64,000 nucleotides of DNA from CBDDBH01 sp965225625 (lineage in GTDB: Bacteria > Pseudomonadota > Gammaproteobacteria > JADZEE01), in the NCBI GenBank assembly GCA_965225625.1, contig CBDDBH010000014.1:1-64000 (forward strand). The letters run 5' to 3'. Shown in pieces: positions 47,223 through 55,739 of the stretch. Under the pieces are notes generated by a model that worked only from the letters and a program-made list of their open reading frames with translations, searched no databases and had not been told where the DNA came from. Position 1 is the stretch's first letter. The number at the start of each line of letters is the position of its first letter. The translations under genes and the position numbers were made by a program.

Positions 47223-48161
47223 ATGCGAATCATTTCATTGCTACCAAGTGCTACAGAAATCATCTGCGCGTTGGGATTGGAAGATTCGTTAGTCGGCGTT
47301 AGCCACGAGTGCGACTACCCTGAATCAGTAAAGACCCTACCCAAGGTAACGCAGACATTTATCTCCAAGAACGCAACCAGTGGCGAGATCGATTCGCAAG
47401 TACGCTCGCAGCTAAGCAGTCAGGACGCACTTTACAGCTTGAACACCGAGCTCGTGGAGAGCCTGCAACCCGACTTGTTAGTCACACAGGCGTTGTGTGA
47501 CGTTTGCGCGGTTTCCGAAGCTGAGGTCAGCAATGCCGCGGCAACCCTTCGTTCAGCGCCGCTTGTCATTAATCTAGAACCGATGTCGCTAGATGATGTA
47601 TTTGCAACCTTGCATCGCGTAGGTGACGTTACCGACCGCGCAGACGAGGCGCGGCGGGTCGTCACAAATCTCGAAAAGAGAGTCGCTGCGGTTGGTACGC
47701 TTTCAGCTTCCATAGACAAAGCCGCGCCGCGCGTCGTTTTCCTGGAGTGGATCGATCCCCCGTTCAATGCTGGGCATTGGAATTCAACCCTTATCGAACT
47801 CGCAGGCGGCCACGATTGCCTTGGCAACAAGAATAGTCCGTCCGAGACAACGCCATGGGCAAAAGTTCTGGCAGCGCAACCCGAGTTTATGCTGCTCGCT
47901 TGCTGCGGGTTTCCGGTTGAGCGCGCGCTGCAGGATGTTCCGCTGTTGCAACAACAACCCGGCTGGTCCGAATTACCCTGCATCAAGAACGGGCGCGTTT
48001 TCGTAACCGACGGCAATGCGTATTTTTCGCGTCCAGGACCGCGCCTTGTCGACAGTCTGGAGATCCTTGCGCACGCCCTACACCCGGATATTCATCCGCT
48101 ACCCGTAGGACTGCCTGCCGCGGTACCGGTAGTCGGTGAAGCAACAGGAAAGGTCAGTTAG
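47223..48161 (+). CDS. Second BtuF-like cobalamin-binding protein, no signal peptide
   Basis: The 312-residue protein starts MRIISLLPSATEIICALGLE, the BtuF/FecB fold, and has LVTQALCDVCAVS and FLEWIDPPFNAGHW, typical of the soluble cobalamin-binding proteins often located next to btuB. No export signal is visible, so it may act in the cytoplasm or use an unusual start. It is 83 bases downstream of btuB and probably under the same riboswitch. Role (intracellular corrinoid carrier or salvage) is inferred. Confidence 0.82.
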   Translation: MRIISLLPSATEIICALGLEDSLVGVSHECDYPESVKTLPKVTQTFISKNATSGEIDSQVRSQLSSQDALYSLNTELVESLQPDLLVTQALCDVCAVSEAEVSNAAATLRSAPLVINLEPMSLDDVFATLHRVGDVTDRADEARRVVTNLEKRVAAVGTLSASIDKAAPRVVFLEWIDPPFNAGHWNSTLIELAGGHDCLGNKNSPSETTPWAKVLAAQPEFMLLACCGFPVERALQDVPLLQQQPGWSELPCIKNGRVFVTDGNAYFSRPGPRLVDSLEILAHALHPDIHPLPVGLPAAVPVVGEATGKVS

Positions 48162-48603
48162 CCCGCATATTTCATGAAGGATCGTGGATGCTCGCGCAGG
48201 ACGCGTGCGGCTGGGCGCCGCGCTGGAGCGCCAAGCGTAGCCGTCGCTATGGTTGGCGTGAAGCGCAAGCTCAGGCGTGCGCGGACCCGCGAGCGCCAGG
48301 ATAGCCGCGCGATGCGGCACACCTTGTCCTTTGCCGTCATTGACATGGAACCTTTACAACGCCTGGGTTTCACTCGCATCGCGTGGCGTGACCACCAGGG
48401 ATGGCGGAAATGCAGACCATGCACGACTGCACGGATGCAGGAGGTAGGGCGAAGCACGCCTGCAGGGATGCAGGCGATAGAACGACGCAGGAGCCAAAGT
48501 CGAAGAGCCAGAGCCGACGAGTCCATGGATGGACGAGGTAGAACGACGCAGGAGGCCAAAGTCGAGGAGCGTTTGTCTGCCCTTCGTGAAATATGCGGGT
48601 TAG
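48162..48603 (+). repeat. Hairpin-rich dispersed repeat, long copy 3 with terminal inverted repeats
   Basis: The gene-free 438 bases between converging genes are one element. Its ends are inverted repeats of the form CCCGCATATTTCAYGAAGG (about 48163-48182 and 48581-48601, one mismatch). Inside are NGGA hairpins at 48393-48408, 48427-48440, 48457-48476 and 48521-48534, enclosed by GCAGAC (48413-48418) / GTCTGC (48575-48580). The right half matches the copy at 9.35-9.61 kb closely; the left 200 bases do not. The terminal repeats suggest a MITE-like mobile unit. Open frames across it are not genes. Confidence 0.8.
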
Positions 48604-49574
48604 GGCACCAGATAAGGCATTTCGATAACGTTGCGATCCTCGAGCGCCCGGTGTGCAGCCGCTGCCTCGCGCAACGCAAAAGGCTGGGCCTTTGGAACTT
48701 TCAAAGTGCCGTCTGCGACCAGCGCAAAATAATGCTGGGCGCCGGTCAACATTTCGTCGTGGTTGAGACAGTAGGTGTATAGAGTGGGCCGCGTGATAAA
48801 CAATGACCGTGCAGCCAGCGCTCCCAGATCCAACGGGTCCGGCTTACCCGACGCATTGCCATAGCTGACCATCATCCCGCGCGGGCGCAAACATTCTATC
48901 GAACGCGCGAACGTATCTTTACCGACGGAATCATAAACTACGTCTACCAGCTTGCCGTGCGTTATGTCCTTAACACGCTCGACGAAGTCTTCGCTGCGAT
49001 ATTCAATCGTATGATCGCAGCCGTGGCGAGCAGCGAGTTCCGCTTTCGCTGCACTCCCGGCCGTGCCGATAACCGTCGCACCGATGTGCTTGGCCCACTG
49101 GCAAAGAAGCAAACCGAGACTGCCGGCTGCAGCCTGAACCAGAATGGTTTCGCCTGCGGCCAATGGGTATAAACGGTACAGCAAGTATTCCACCGTCAAG
49201 CCGCGCACGAGTGTCGCGCCGCTCAATTCGGCGCTGACATCTGCAGGAACGCTGATTAGCTGCGTGGCGGGGACATTACGGATCTCGCTGTAACCGCACA
49301 ATGGTGCGGAGCAGTACGCGACCCGCTCGCCAACTTCGAAACCTGTTACGCCCTCGCCCAGGGTGGTTACGACACCTGATCCTTCGTCGCCCGGTGTAAA
49401 CGGTGGATCAGCTTTATATAAACCTTTGCGAAGATACGTATCGATATAGTTGACACCCATCACCGCCTGCCGGATCTGAACCTGACCCGGCGGCGGCGCA
49501 GGTATTTCTATCTGTTCATAGACCAGCACATCCGGTCCACCGACTTCTCGAACAACGATTGCAGGACTGCGCAT
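48600..49574 (-). CDS. Quinone oxidoreductase-like MDR protein
   Basis: The ATG at 49574 yields 324 residues of the medium-chain dehydrogenase/reductase superfamily, NADPH:quinone reductase (QorA) type: VNYIDTYLRKGLY, TPGDEGSGVV, QAAAGSLGLLLCQWAKHIGA (NADPH fold) and DVVYDSVGKDTF. It lacks catalytic zinc ligands. It begins 13 bases after the stop of the MetE-like gene, so both likely share a transcript. Its substrate is unknown; enone or quinone reduction is usual for the family. Its stop overlaps the edge of the repeat. Confidence 0.88.
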   Translation of the reverse strand: MRSPAIVVREVGGPDVLVYEQIEIPAPPPGQVQIRQAVMGVNYIDTYLRKGLYKADPPFTPGDEGSGVVTTLGEGVTGFEVGERVAYCSAPLCGYSEIRNVPATQLISVPADVSAELSGATLVRGLTVEYLLYRLYPLAAGETILVQAAAGSLGLLLCQWAKHIGATVIGTAGSAAKAELAARHGCDHTIEYRSEDFVERVKDITHGKLVDVVYDSVGKDTFARSIECLRPRGMMVSYGNASGKPDPLDLGALAARSLFITRPTLYTYCLNHDEMLTGAQHYFALVADGTLKVPKAQPFALREAAAAHRALEDRNVIEMPYLVP

Positions 49575-49587
49575 AGTAAGCAGTATT

Positions 49588-50679
49588 TCAAATAGCGTCG
49601 GCGATTTTTCCGTGCATTTCGAGCAGCTCATGCATACTTTGGTCCTGCGGGCGCCGCGCCCAACCGCATTCAGTGGCAATGCCGAAATCACCATCGTAGT
49701 TACGGCGGAAAGTCGCCAGCCGCCGGGATGTGCCCTCGACCCCGTCCGTGTAATGGATCAGGCCGATGTACAACTTGGTGTCACCGATGGCGAGTTCCTT
49801 TAAGGGTTCGAAATAGGGATCATCGTCACGATCCCGTGGCACTGGCATATGTAAATAATCCACACGCCGACCGGCTGCTTTAACACCCGCATTCGCCATC
49901 GTCACGGCGTTCGTCAAGTCCTTGGGTTGTACCAGGTGCGTGTGTCCCAGATCGCCGTAACACAGGTGCAGACCCAAGGGCACGGATTCTGGCACCAGCG
50001 GCGACAACCGCTCCACAAAGCCAACGTAGCGGTCCAAGGGATCGCCCGTGGCCTTCCACGCCAACGGTTCTTCACCCAGATAGTCCCCAGTGTCGTAAGC
50101 AAACACCTCCCAGCAAATATCCCACTGAATCAACAAATCCTCCGCAGGTATGTGCGCGACGATTGCGGCTATGTCCCGTGCCAGCGCAGCTTCCGCACTA
50201 CGCGTCAGTATTTCGAAGCTGCGGTTGTCCGTGCAGCACCAGCGTGTGCAGTCTTCCGGAAATGGAATGCACACCTGGTAGCGCGTGCCCGCGGGTATGA
50301 CACCGGCATCACGTAACTCAACGAACTTCGCGTAAGACTCGCGCGCAAACTCCGCGTAGCGAAACGTTTCGAAATCTATCTGTGTGATGCCTTCTTTGAC
50401 CGTGAATCGCCATAAGTCATCCCACCCTCCAGGTATCCAATCTTCGACGCCCGGTTTTGGTTTAGGGCGATTCGCAATTTCGATGTCCGGATGCGGCGCA
50501 AAAATCTGTGGCGCAATGTAAACCACCCACAAAGACCGAAAGCCCGGCTCACCATCGGTCAGTCCAGCAACACGATCGCCGATAGCGGGCGCGCACAGCC
50601 GGAAAACGGACTCCGCGGTATCACCCGGCACACCGCCAATTAGCAACAATGGTTTGTCATCCAGATACATCGCTCCCAC
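49588..50679 (-). CDS. MetE-like/UROD-superfamily zinc protein, unknown methyl donor
   Basis: The 363-residue protein resembles the C-terminal catalytic half of cobalamin-independent methionine synthase. HLCYGD (near residue 248) corresponds to the zinc-binding HxC motif and ATECGWARRP near the end corresponds to the second zinc cysteine (DCGLKTR in MetE). The methyltetrahydrofolate-binding N-terminal half of MetE is absent. Other conserved-looking segments are GDTAESVFRL, LTDGEPGFRSLW and LIQWDICWEV. It could be a thiol methyltransferase or hydrolase in the adjoining catabolic cluster; true function unknown. Confidence 0.65.
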   Translation of the reverse strand: MGAMYLDDKPLLLIGGVPGDTAESVFRLCAPAIGDRVAGLTDGEPGFRSLWVVYIAPQIFAPHPDIEIANRPKPKPGVEDWIPGGWDDLWRFTVKEGITQIDFETFRYAEFARESYAKFVELRDAGVIPAGTRYQVCIPFPEDCTRWCCTDNRSFEILTRSAEAALARDIAAIVAHIPAEDLLIQWDICWEVFAYDTGDYLGEEPLAWKATGDPLDRYVGFVERLSPLVPESVPLGLHLCYGDLGHTHLVQPKDLTNAVTMANAGVKAAGRRVDYLHMPVPRDRDDDPYFEPLKELAIGDTKLYIGLIHYTDGVEGTSRRLATFRRNYDGDFGIATECGWARRPQDQSMHELLEMHGKIADAI

Positions 50680-50780
50680 CTCAACCTTCTCGTTCCGAAT
50701 GCGGTAGAGTATTCGCTCACGGTCGTCCGCGACAAGTCGGCGACTACTGCGTTAATTAATAACCACGAGAGAACCGCCCG

Positions 50781-52082
50781 TTGGCCAGCCAGGGATTGCG
50801 GAGCGCCGCTGGCGTCGCGCTGTTATTACTCACTCTGACGTCAATTGCACACGGCTTCATGCCGTTCATTCCGGCGTGGTGTGCTGCGATATGGGCATGG
50901 CTGGCCGGTGGCCTGCTGTTTACATCCGTCAATCGGATGCAACGTATTCAGACGCTGTCGTTGTTACTACTCGGCGTGCTTGCACTCGCCTGGTCGGCCG
51001 CTGGTGGCCTGGAACTATCGTGGACGCGTCCGCTGGCCATTAACCAAAGCATCATGGCGATGTTTGCCGCGGTCAGTTTTCTGCGCATTGTCAGCGGCCC
51101 GAAACTGGACACAACGGAGCAGTTACCGCGGGGACGCGGCGCGCTGGTTCGCACGTTGGTCGGCACCAGTCTATTCGGCGCCATCGTCAATCTGTCCGCA
51201 TTCGCAATCATTAGCGAGCGCGTCGCGGAGAACGGCAAACTGACCCGCCTGCAGGCAATCACCATGTCACGGGCGTTTTCCTGTGCCGCATTCTGGTCGC
51301 CGTTTTTCGTGGCGATGGGGGTAGCGTTGACCTACGCCCCCGGCGCGCAGTTGTGGACGCTGGTTGGCGTAGGTATTCCGCTATGGGTAATCGCTATTTC
51401 GGTCGGCGCGCTATACATGCTGCTCGATCCGGAAAGCGCGAACTACACAGGCTATCCCCTGCATCTCGACGCCTTACTATTGCCGGCCGTTCTTGCCCTG
51501 CTGGTGCTGGGGTGTAATTACTGGTTGCCCAACGTTTCGATACTGACCACGGTCAGCCTGGTATCACTGTCGATTGCCGTGCTTGTCACTATCCTGCGTG
51601 ACGGCCCCCGGGCGGCCGGCATCCTGAAATCACATGTGACCAGTGCACTGCCGGGCATGTCGGGCGAACTCGCGATGTTTCTGTCGGCCGGCGTCTTCGC
51701 AGTGGGGCTCGGTAGCGTCATTCAGACAACCGAATTCGCTCTGCCGTTCCTACATTATGGCGCTACCCAGGCCAGTATCGTTCTGGTAGTGATGACCGCG
51801 CTGTCGCTCGTCGGTCTGCATCCATTGATCAACGTCGGCGTATTCGGCGGACTGTTGCTGCCGTTAAATCCCGATCCTAATTTTCTCGGCCTGACCTTCC
51901 TCATGAGCTGGGCACTGGGTATTGCCACCTCGCCGGTTTCGGCGGTACATCTCGCCTTGCAGGGACGATTCGGTATCAATACGTTCACATCGGTCCGGCG
52001 CAATCTGCCGTTCACGTTAACCATGCTCGCCGTGGCGATCATCGCACTCCATGTATACCATCACGTCGCTCTAACAAATTAG
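50781..52082 (+). CDS. Polytopic membrane protein, possible transporter
   Basis: About twelve hydrophobic helices fill these 433 residues, with a mid-protein cytoplasmic loop (RDGPRAAGILKSHV) and symmetrical-looking halves (FSCAAFWSPFFVAMGVALTY and GLHPLINVGVFGGLLLPLNP). The layout recalls ion-transporter-superfamily permeases, but I cannot name the family. The start is TTG at 50781. It ends ten bases before the FAD monooxygenase gene and is probably in the same operon, possibly importing that enzyme's substrate. Confidence 0.7.
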   Translation: MASQGLRSAAGVALLLLTLTSIAHGFMPFIPAWCAAIWAWLAGGLLFTSVNRMQRIQTLSLLLLGVLALAWSAAGGLELSWTRPLAINQSIMAMFAAVSFLRIVSGPKLDTTEQLPRGRGALVRTLVGTSLFGAIVNLSAFAIISERVAENGKLTRLQAITMSRAFSCAAFWSPFFVAMGVALTYAPGAQLWTLVGVGIPLWVIAISVGALYMLLDPESANYTGYPLHLDALLLPAVLALLVLGCNYWLPNVSILTTVSLVSLSIAVLVTILRDGPRAAGILKSHVTSALPGMSGELAMFLSAGVFAVGLGSVIQTTEFALPFLHYGATQASIVLVVMTALSLVGLHPLINVGVFGGLLLPLNPDPNFLGLTFLMSWALGIATSPVSAVHLALQGRFGINTFTSVRRNLPFTLTMLAVAIIALHVYHHVALTN

Positions 52083-52092
52083 AACCGTCCAT

Positions 52093-53706
52093 ATGCGCGA
52101 AACACCCGTATTAATCGCCGGCGGCGGGCCGGTGGGATTATTGCTCGGTCACGAATTGGCGCAGCGCGGCGTCGAGGCATTGCTCGTGGAGATCAACGCG
52201 ACCACGACTAATTATCCGAAGATGGACATTACCCATTCGCGCAGCATGGAGCATTTTCGGCGTCTCGGGATCGCTGATGCGATCTATGACGCCGCCGTCG
52301 CCGCGGACAGCCCGCTGGACGTAAGCTGGATCAGCCGCTTAAGTGAATGGGAGTTGTGCCGTTTCCGCTATCCCAGCATCACCCAGCAGCGCAAATCCAT
52401 TGGCGAGAACAACGACGGCACGCAAGCTGCCGAACCGCAGATCCGGATCTCACAAATCATCGTCGAGCCGGTGTTGAAGCAGGCGCTGGAAGCAAAGCCC
52501 GAAGTCGAAGTGCGCTTCGGCTGGGGCTTGCAGAGCTTCGTGCAGGATGCCGACGGTGTTACCGCCATCATCAAAGAGACGGCAACCGGTAAGCAGGAGC
52601 AAGTACGCTGCCAGTATCTGGCCGGTTGCGACGGTGGTAGCAGCACGACGCGCAAACAACTCGGTATCGAGTGGGAGGGAGCGGCGAAAGCGGTTGCGGC
52701 GTTCATGATCCACTTTCGCTCGCGCGATTACGAACTGCTGCAGAAATTCGGGCTGGCCTGGCATTACCAGAGCCCGGTACACGGCACACTGATCTGCCAA
52801 GACGATATTGAGTATTGGACCTTACATGTCATTTGTCCGCCAGGCGCTGATTCCAACGAATTTGACGCCCGCGAAAAACTATTCGATTTCGCCGGTGAGG
52901 AATTCCACTGCGAAATTCTGCGCGCGAATCCCTATTACGGACATATGCTCGTGGCACAGCGTTATGGCCGCGACCGCGTCTGGCTGGCCGGCGACGCGGC
53001 CCACCAGTACTTCCCAACCGGCGGCTACGGCATGAACACCGGTGTTGTCGACGCCGCCAGCCTCGGCTGGACGCTGGCCGCCCAGACTCAAGGCTGGGGA
53101 GGACCGCAGCTATTTACGGCATACGAGCACGAACGGCGCCCCGTGGCGGTTCGCAACCGCGGCTGGTCTTACGAGCACGTCTCCGTGAGAGCCCAAATCG
53201 CGGAAGCTTACACACCTTCGATCCATGAAGACACGCAGGCAGGCGCGCGCGCGCGGACGGAAATCGGCAAGCATATTCTCGCGCTGAAAAATATGGAGAA
53301 CGAGTGCTGGGGCGTGCAGCATGGCTACCGCTACGCGGACTCGCCTATCATTTGTGACGACACGGACACACCGCCCGAGTTCGACCCTTTGAGCTATAAG
53401 CCGACGACCTGGCCGGGCATGCGGCCACCGCACGTGTTTCTCGACGACGGCACCCCGATATTCGAATTGTTTGGCCCCGGCTTCACATTAATGCGTTTCG
53501 CCGATCACGATATCTCGGGGTTCGAATCCGCCGCGCAGCAAACCGGATTACCTTTAAAAATCGTGGATATCCGTGAACCCAAGGCCCGGGAACTGTGGCA
53601 ACGCGATCTCGTGCTGGTGCGCCCGGACATGATGGTGGCGTGGCGCGGTAACGCGGCGCCGGATAATCCGTTAGAGATTATCGATACCGTCCGCGGCGAC
53701 GGCTGA
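52093..53706 (+). CDS. FAD-dependent aromatic monooxygenase (MhpA/PheA type)
   Basis: The 537-residue flavoprotein has PVLIAGGGPVGLLLGHELAQ (FAD dinucleotide fold), the middle ATTNYPKMD-type substrate segment, WLAGDAAHQYFPTGGYGMNT (second FAD motif) and a C-terminal thioredoxin-like domain (about 440-530). These group it with class A aromatic hydroxylases such as MhpA and phenol 2-monooxygenase. It would hydroxylate an aromatic ring using NAD(P)H and O2. The 3' end overlaps the converging MFS gene by 36 bases. Confidence 0.88.
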   Translation: MRETPVLIAGGGPVGLLLGHELAQRGVEALLVEINATTTNYPKMDITHSRSMEHFRRLGIADAIYDAAVAADSPLDVSWISRLSEWELCRFRYPSITQQRKSIGENNDGTQAAEPQIRISQIIVEPVLKQALEAKPEVEVRFGWGLQSFVQDADGVTAIIKETATGKQEQVRCQYLAGCDGGSSTTRKQLGIEWEGAAKAVAAFMIHFRSRDYELLQKFGLAWHYQSPVHGTLICQDDIEYWTLHVICPPGADSNEFDAREKLFDFAGEEFHCEILRANPYYGHMLVAQRYGRDRVWLAGDAAHQYFPTGGYGMNTGVVDAASLGWTLAAQTQGWGGPQLFTAYEHERRPVAVRNRGWSYEHVSVRAQIAEAYTPSIHEDTQAGARARTEIGKHILALKNMENECWGVQHGYRYADSPIICDDTDTPPEFDPLSYKPTTWPGMRPPHVFLDDGTPIFELFGPGFTLMRFADHDISGFESAAQQTGLPLKIVDIREPKARELWQRDLVLVRPDMMVAWRGNAAPDNPLEIIDTVRGDG

Positions 53707-54969
53707 GGGCACCGCAACCGGGGCAACGGCCGGATGCAAAAGCCGGCCCAAGCGCAGTGCGAGCGCAGCGACCACGGCTGCAATGGCGGCAAGCACCATC
53801 AACGATACCGTGAAGGCCCCGGTAAAATCGGCCAACGCGCCGATCGTCAGTGGACCCAGGACACCACCCAATTCGCCAACGCTGAAAAACAATCCGCCGG
53901 CCGCGCCCATACGCTGACTACCGATCTCTTCGGAGTCCATCAAAACCAGCAGCAAAATAGGCGCCATCGCGCTGCGCGAGGCGCCTTGCAGAAAAAGCCC
54001 AAGCGCCAACAGATCTCCATGGGCCAGTCCAATCACCAGCACGGAACATGCCGCGCAGGAAAGTAATGTGACCAGAATCGGGATCCGGCGCCGCGGCGTG
54101 GCAAAGCGCGGGACAATCAACGCGCCAACGATGCCGACGGCAATGGGTATCGTCGCCCAATAACCCGCCTGCACGGCGCTCATTCCACCGGCGCGCAGGA
54201 TTTCCGGCAACCAGTTATTCAGCCCGTGGTTGAACGCGAACATCCCTATTCCCATCAACAATACGATCCGCACGGGGGGCAGCCGCAGCAGGACTTTGAA
54301 GATATCTACCTGGCCACGCAGCGTCGCGTCAGTATGCAGATGCTCATCGGCTTTAGAGCTTTCATGCTGTGCAATGAGAAACCAAACACATCCCCCGAGC
54401 GCCGCCACCGCAGCGAAGATGAACATGCATGCGCGCCAACTGCCGCCGGTCAGGGGCATCAAGACACTGTTGGTCAGTGACAATGTCGTGATCACCCCCA
54501 GAGCCGGTCCGGTAATGTACAGTCCCATGGCCAACCCGCGTTCTTTGCCCGCGAACCAGGCACTGATGAGTTTCGGCGCACCGACCGAAACCAGCGGCCC
54601 GCCAATCCCGAATAAGGCGATGGCGATGAACATAGTGAAGTAATCGACGGCGACGGCGCGCAGCAACCCGGACGCCATGATCAGACCTGCGGCAATCAGC
54701 AACGCCCGTCGTATGCCAAAGCGATCCAGGAAAACCCCGGCGGGAATTGCCATCGCAATATAGATCAACGGCCACGCCCCCATCAGGCTGCCCATTGCCG
54801 AAAGACTGAGGTTCAGATCGTGGACGATAGGCTTGACCAGTGGCGCGGTGGACGCGACTATCAGGCCAAAGCAAAAGTAAATGAGCCAGACACCGAATAG
54901 CATTACCCATCGAAAAGGATCTTGCGTCGGCGAGCGGGTGCTGCTGTCAGTGTTCATAGGTAAATGCAA
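53671..54969 (-). CDS. MFS transporter
   Basis: This 432-residue protein has twelve hydrophobic segments with the loop 2-3 motif AGVFLDRFGIRRALLIAAG and a second-half repeat (VPRFATPRRRIPILV). It belongs to the major facilitator superfamily, close to the anion:cation or nitrate/sugar-acid-like groups. The start ATG is at 54969, divergent from the CinA-type gene. Its place among catabolic genes suggests uptake of the pathway substrate, but this is inference. Confidence 0.88.
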   Translation of the reverse strand: MHLPMNTDSSTRSPTQDPFRWVMLFGVWLIYFCFGLIVASTAPLVKPIVHDLNLSLSAMGSLMGAWPLIYIAMAIPAGVFLDRFGIRRALLIAAGLIMASGLLRAVAVDYFTMFIAIALFGIGGPLVSVGAPKLISAWFAGKERGLAMGLYITGPALGVITTLSLTNSVLMPLTGGSWRACMFIFAAVAALGGCVWFLIAQHESSKADEHLHTDATLRGQVDIFKVLLRLPPVRIVLLMGIGMFAFNHGLNNWLPEILRAGGMSAVQAGYWATIPIAVGIVGALIVPRFATPRRRIPILVTLLSCAACSVLVIGLAHGDLLALGLFLQGASRSAMAPILLLVLMDSEEIGSQRMGAAGGLFFSVGELGGVLGPLTIGALADFTGAFTVSLMVLAAIAAVVAALALRLGRLLHPAVAPVAVPSAVAADGIDNL

Positions 54970-55055
54970 AAAGAGGGGGAGCGTAGCATGCGCGAACGTT
55001 TAACAGCGATAGCTCACCGAAAGATCCGACCGCTCAATAGAAAAGGAACAGCCAC

Positions 55056-55541
55056 GTGAGAACATTGTCCGAACGCAGCCAGGAAGTAGCAGATAAACTC
55101 AAAGCCCGGGCCCACACAATTGCCGTCGCCGAATCTTCAATCGGCGGATTGATATCGGCCTCCTTGCTCGCTATTCCCGGCGCTTCTGCCTATTACCTCG
55201 GCGGCGTTGTGATTTATACCATCGCAGCGCGCCGCGACTTGCTCGGCATTGCAGATGAAACTCTCAAAGATCAAACGCCATTAAGTGACTCCTATGTGAC
55301 CTTATGCGCGCGCCAGATCCGCGAAAAACTCAACGCCACCTGGGGTATTGCAGAATTAGGCGCAACGGGACCCGCGGGCACACGTTACGGACATCCACCA
55401 GGCATTTGCGTACTCGCGGTAGACGGTCCGGTCACCCTCACCCATCGGATCGAAAACGGCAGCCCTGATCGCGAAGAGAATATGGATATTTTTGCTGACG
55501 CGGCGATTGAGCTTTTGGGCCAGGCGCTGGATCAAATGTAA
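55056..55541 (+). CDS. CinA/PncC-like amidase, divergent active site
   Basis: The 161-residue single-domain protein (GTG start at 55056) belongs to the CinA C-terminal/PncC family: IAVAESSIGGLISASLL holds the nucleophile serine, GGVVIYTIAARRDLLGI the next block and ELGATGPAGTRYG the glycine-rich loop. PncC deamidates nicotinamide mononucleotide. Here the lysine expected after the Y-x-x-x-x tract is arginine (YTIAAR), and the loop differs, so activity or substrate may be changed. It stands within the catabolic cluster rather than near recA, where cinA-type genes are often found. Confidence 0.8.
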   Translation: MRTLSERSQEVADKLKARAHTIAVAESSIGGLISASLLAIPGASAYYLGGVVIYTIAARRDLLGIADETLKDQTPLSDSYVTLCARQIREKLNATWGIAELGATGPAGTRYGHPPGICVLAVDGPVTLTHRIENGSPDREENMDIFADAAIELLGQALDQM

Positions 55542-55542
55542 A

Positions 55543-55717
55543 TACCCCTCACCCGCAAGGGCGAGGGGCTAAACTGTGGGTCCCTTCTCCCCTGGCGGAA
55601 GAAGGACAGGCAGATTAATGCTCCTCGACTTTAGCTCCTGCGTCGTTCTAACGCCTACATCCCTGTAGGCGTGCTTAATCTGCACTTCCGCCATCCATGG
55701 CGGTCGGATGAGGGGTA
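55543..55717 (-). repeat. Hairpin-rich dispersed repeat, copy 4 (minus orientation) joined to CCCCTCAC repeat
   Basis: Bounded by TACCCCTCA (55543-55551) and TGAGGGGTA (55709-55717). Read on the minus strand it has hairpins at 55703-55688 (CCGCCA-TGGA-TGGCGG) and 55671-55652 (stem CGCCTA, loop GGGA), enclosed by a 9-bp inverted repeat GCAGATTAA/TTAATCTGC (55610-55618, 55675-55683). Relative to other copies (GCAGAC/GTCTGC and CGCCTG/CAGGCG) both sides of each stem have changed together. The left part is a CCCCTC(A)CCC hairpin just after the CinA-type stop. No gene lies in it. Confidence 0.82.
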
Positions 55718-55739
55718 ATGAAATATAGAATTCGCGGAG

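Noticed and set aside
48174..48782. 202-codon plus-strand frame
   Set aside because: First part is repeat sequence, the rest is antisense to the quinone oxidoreductase gene.
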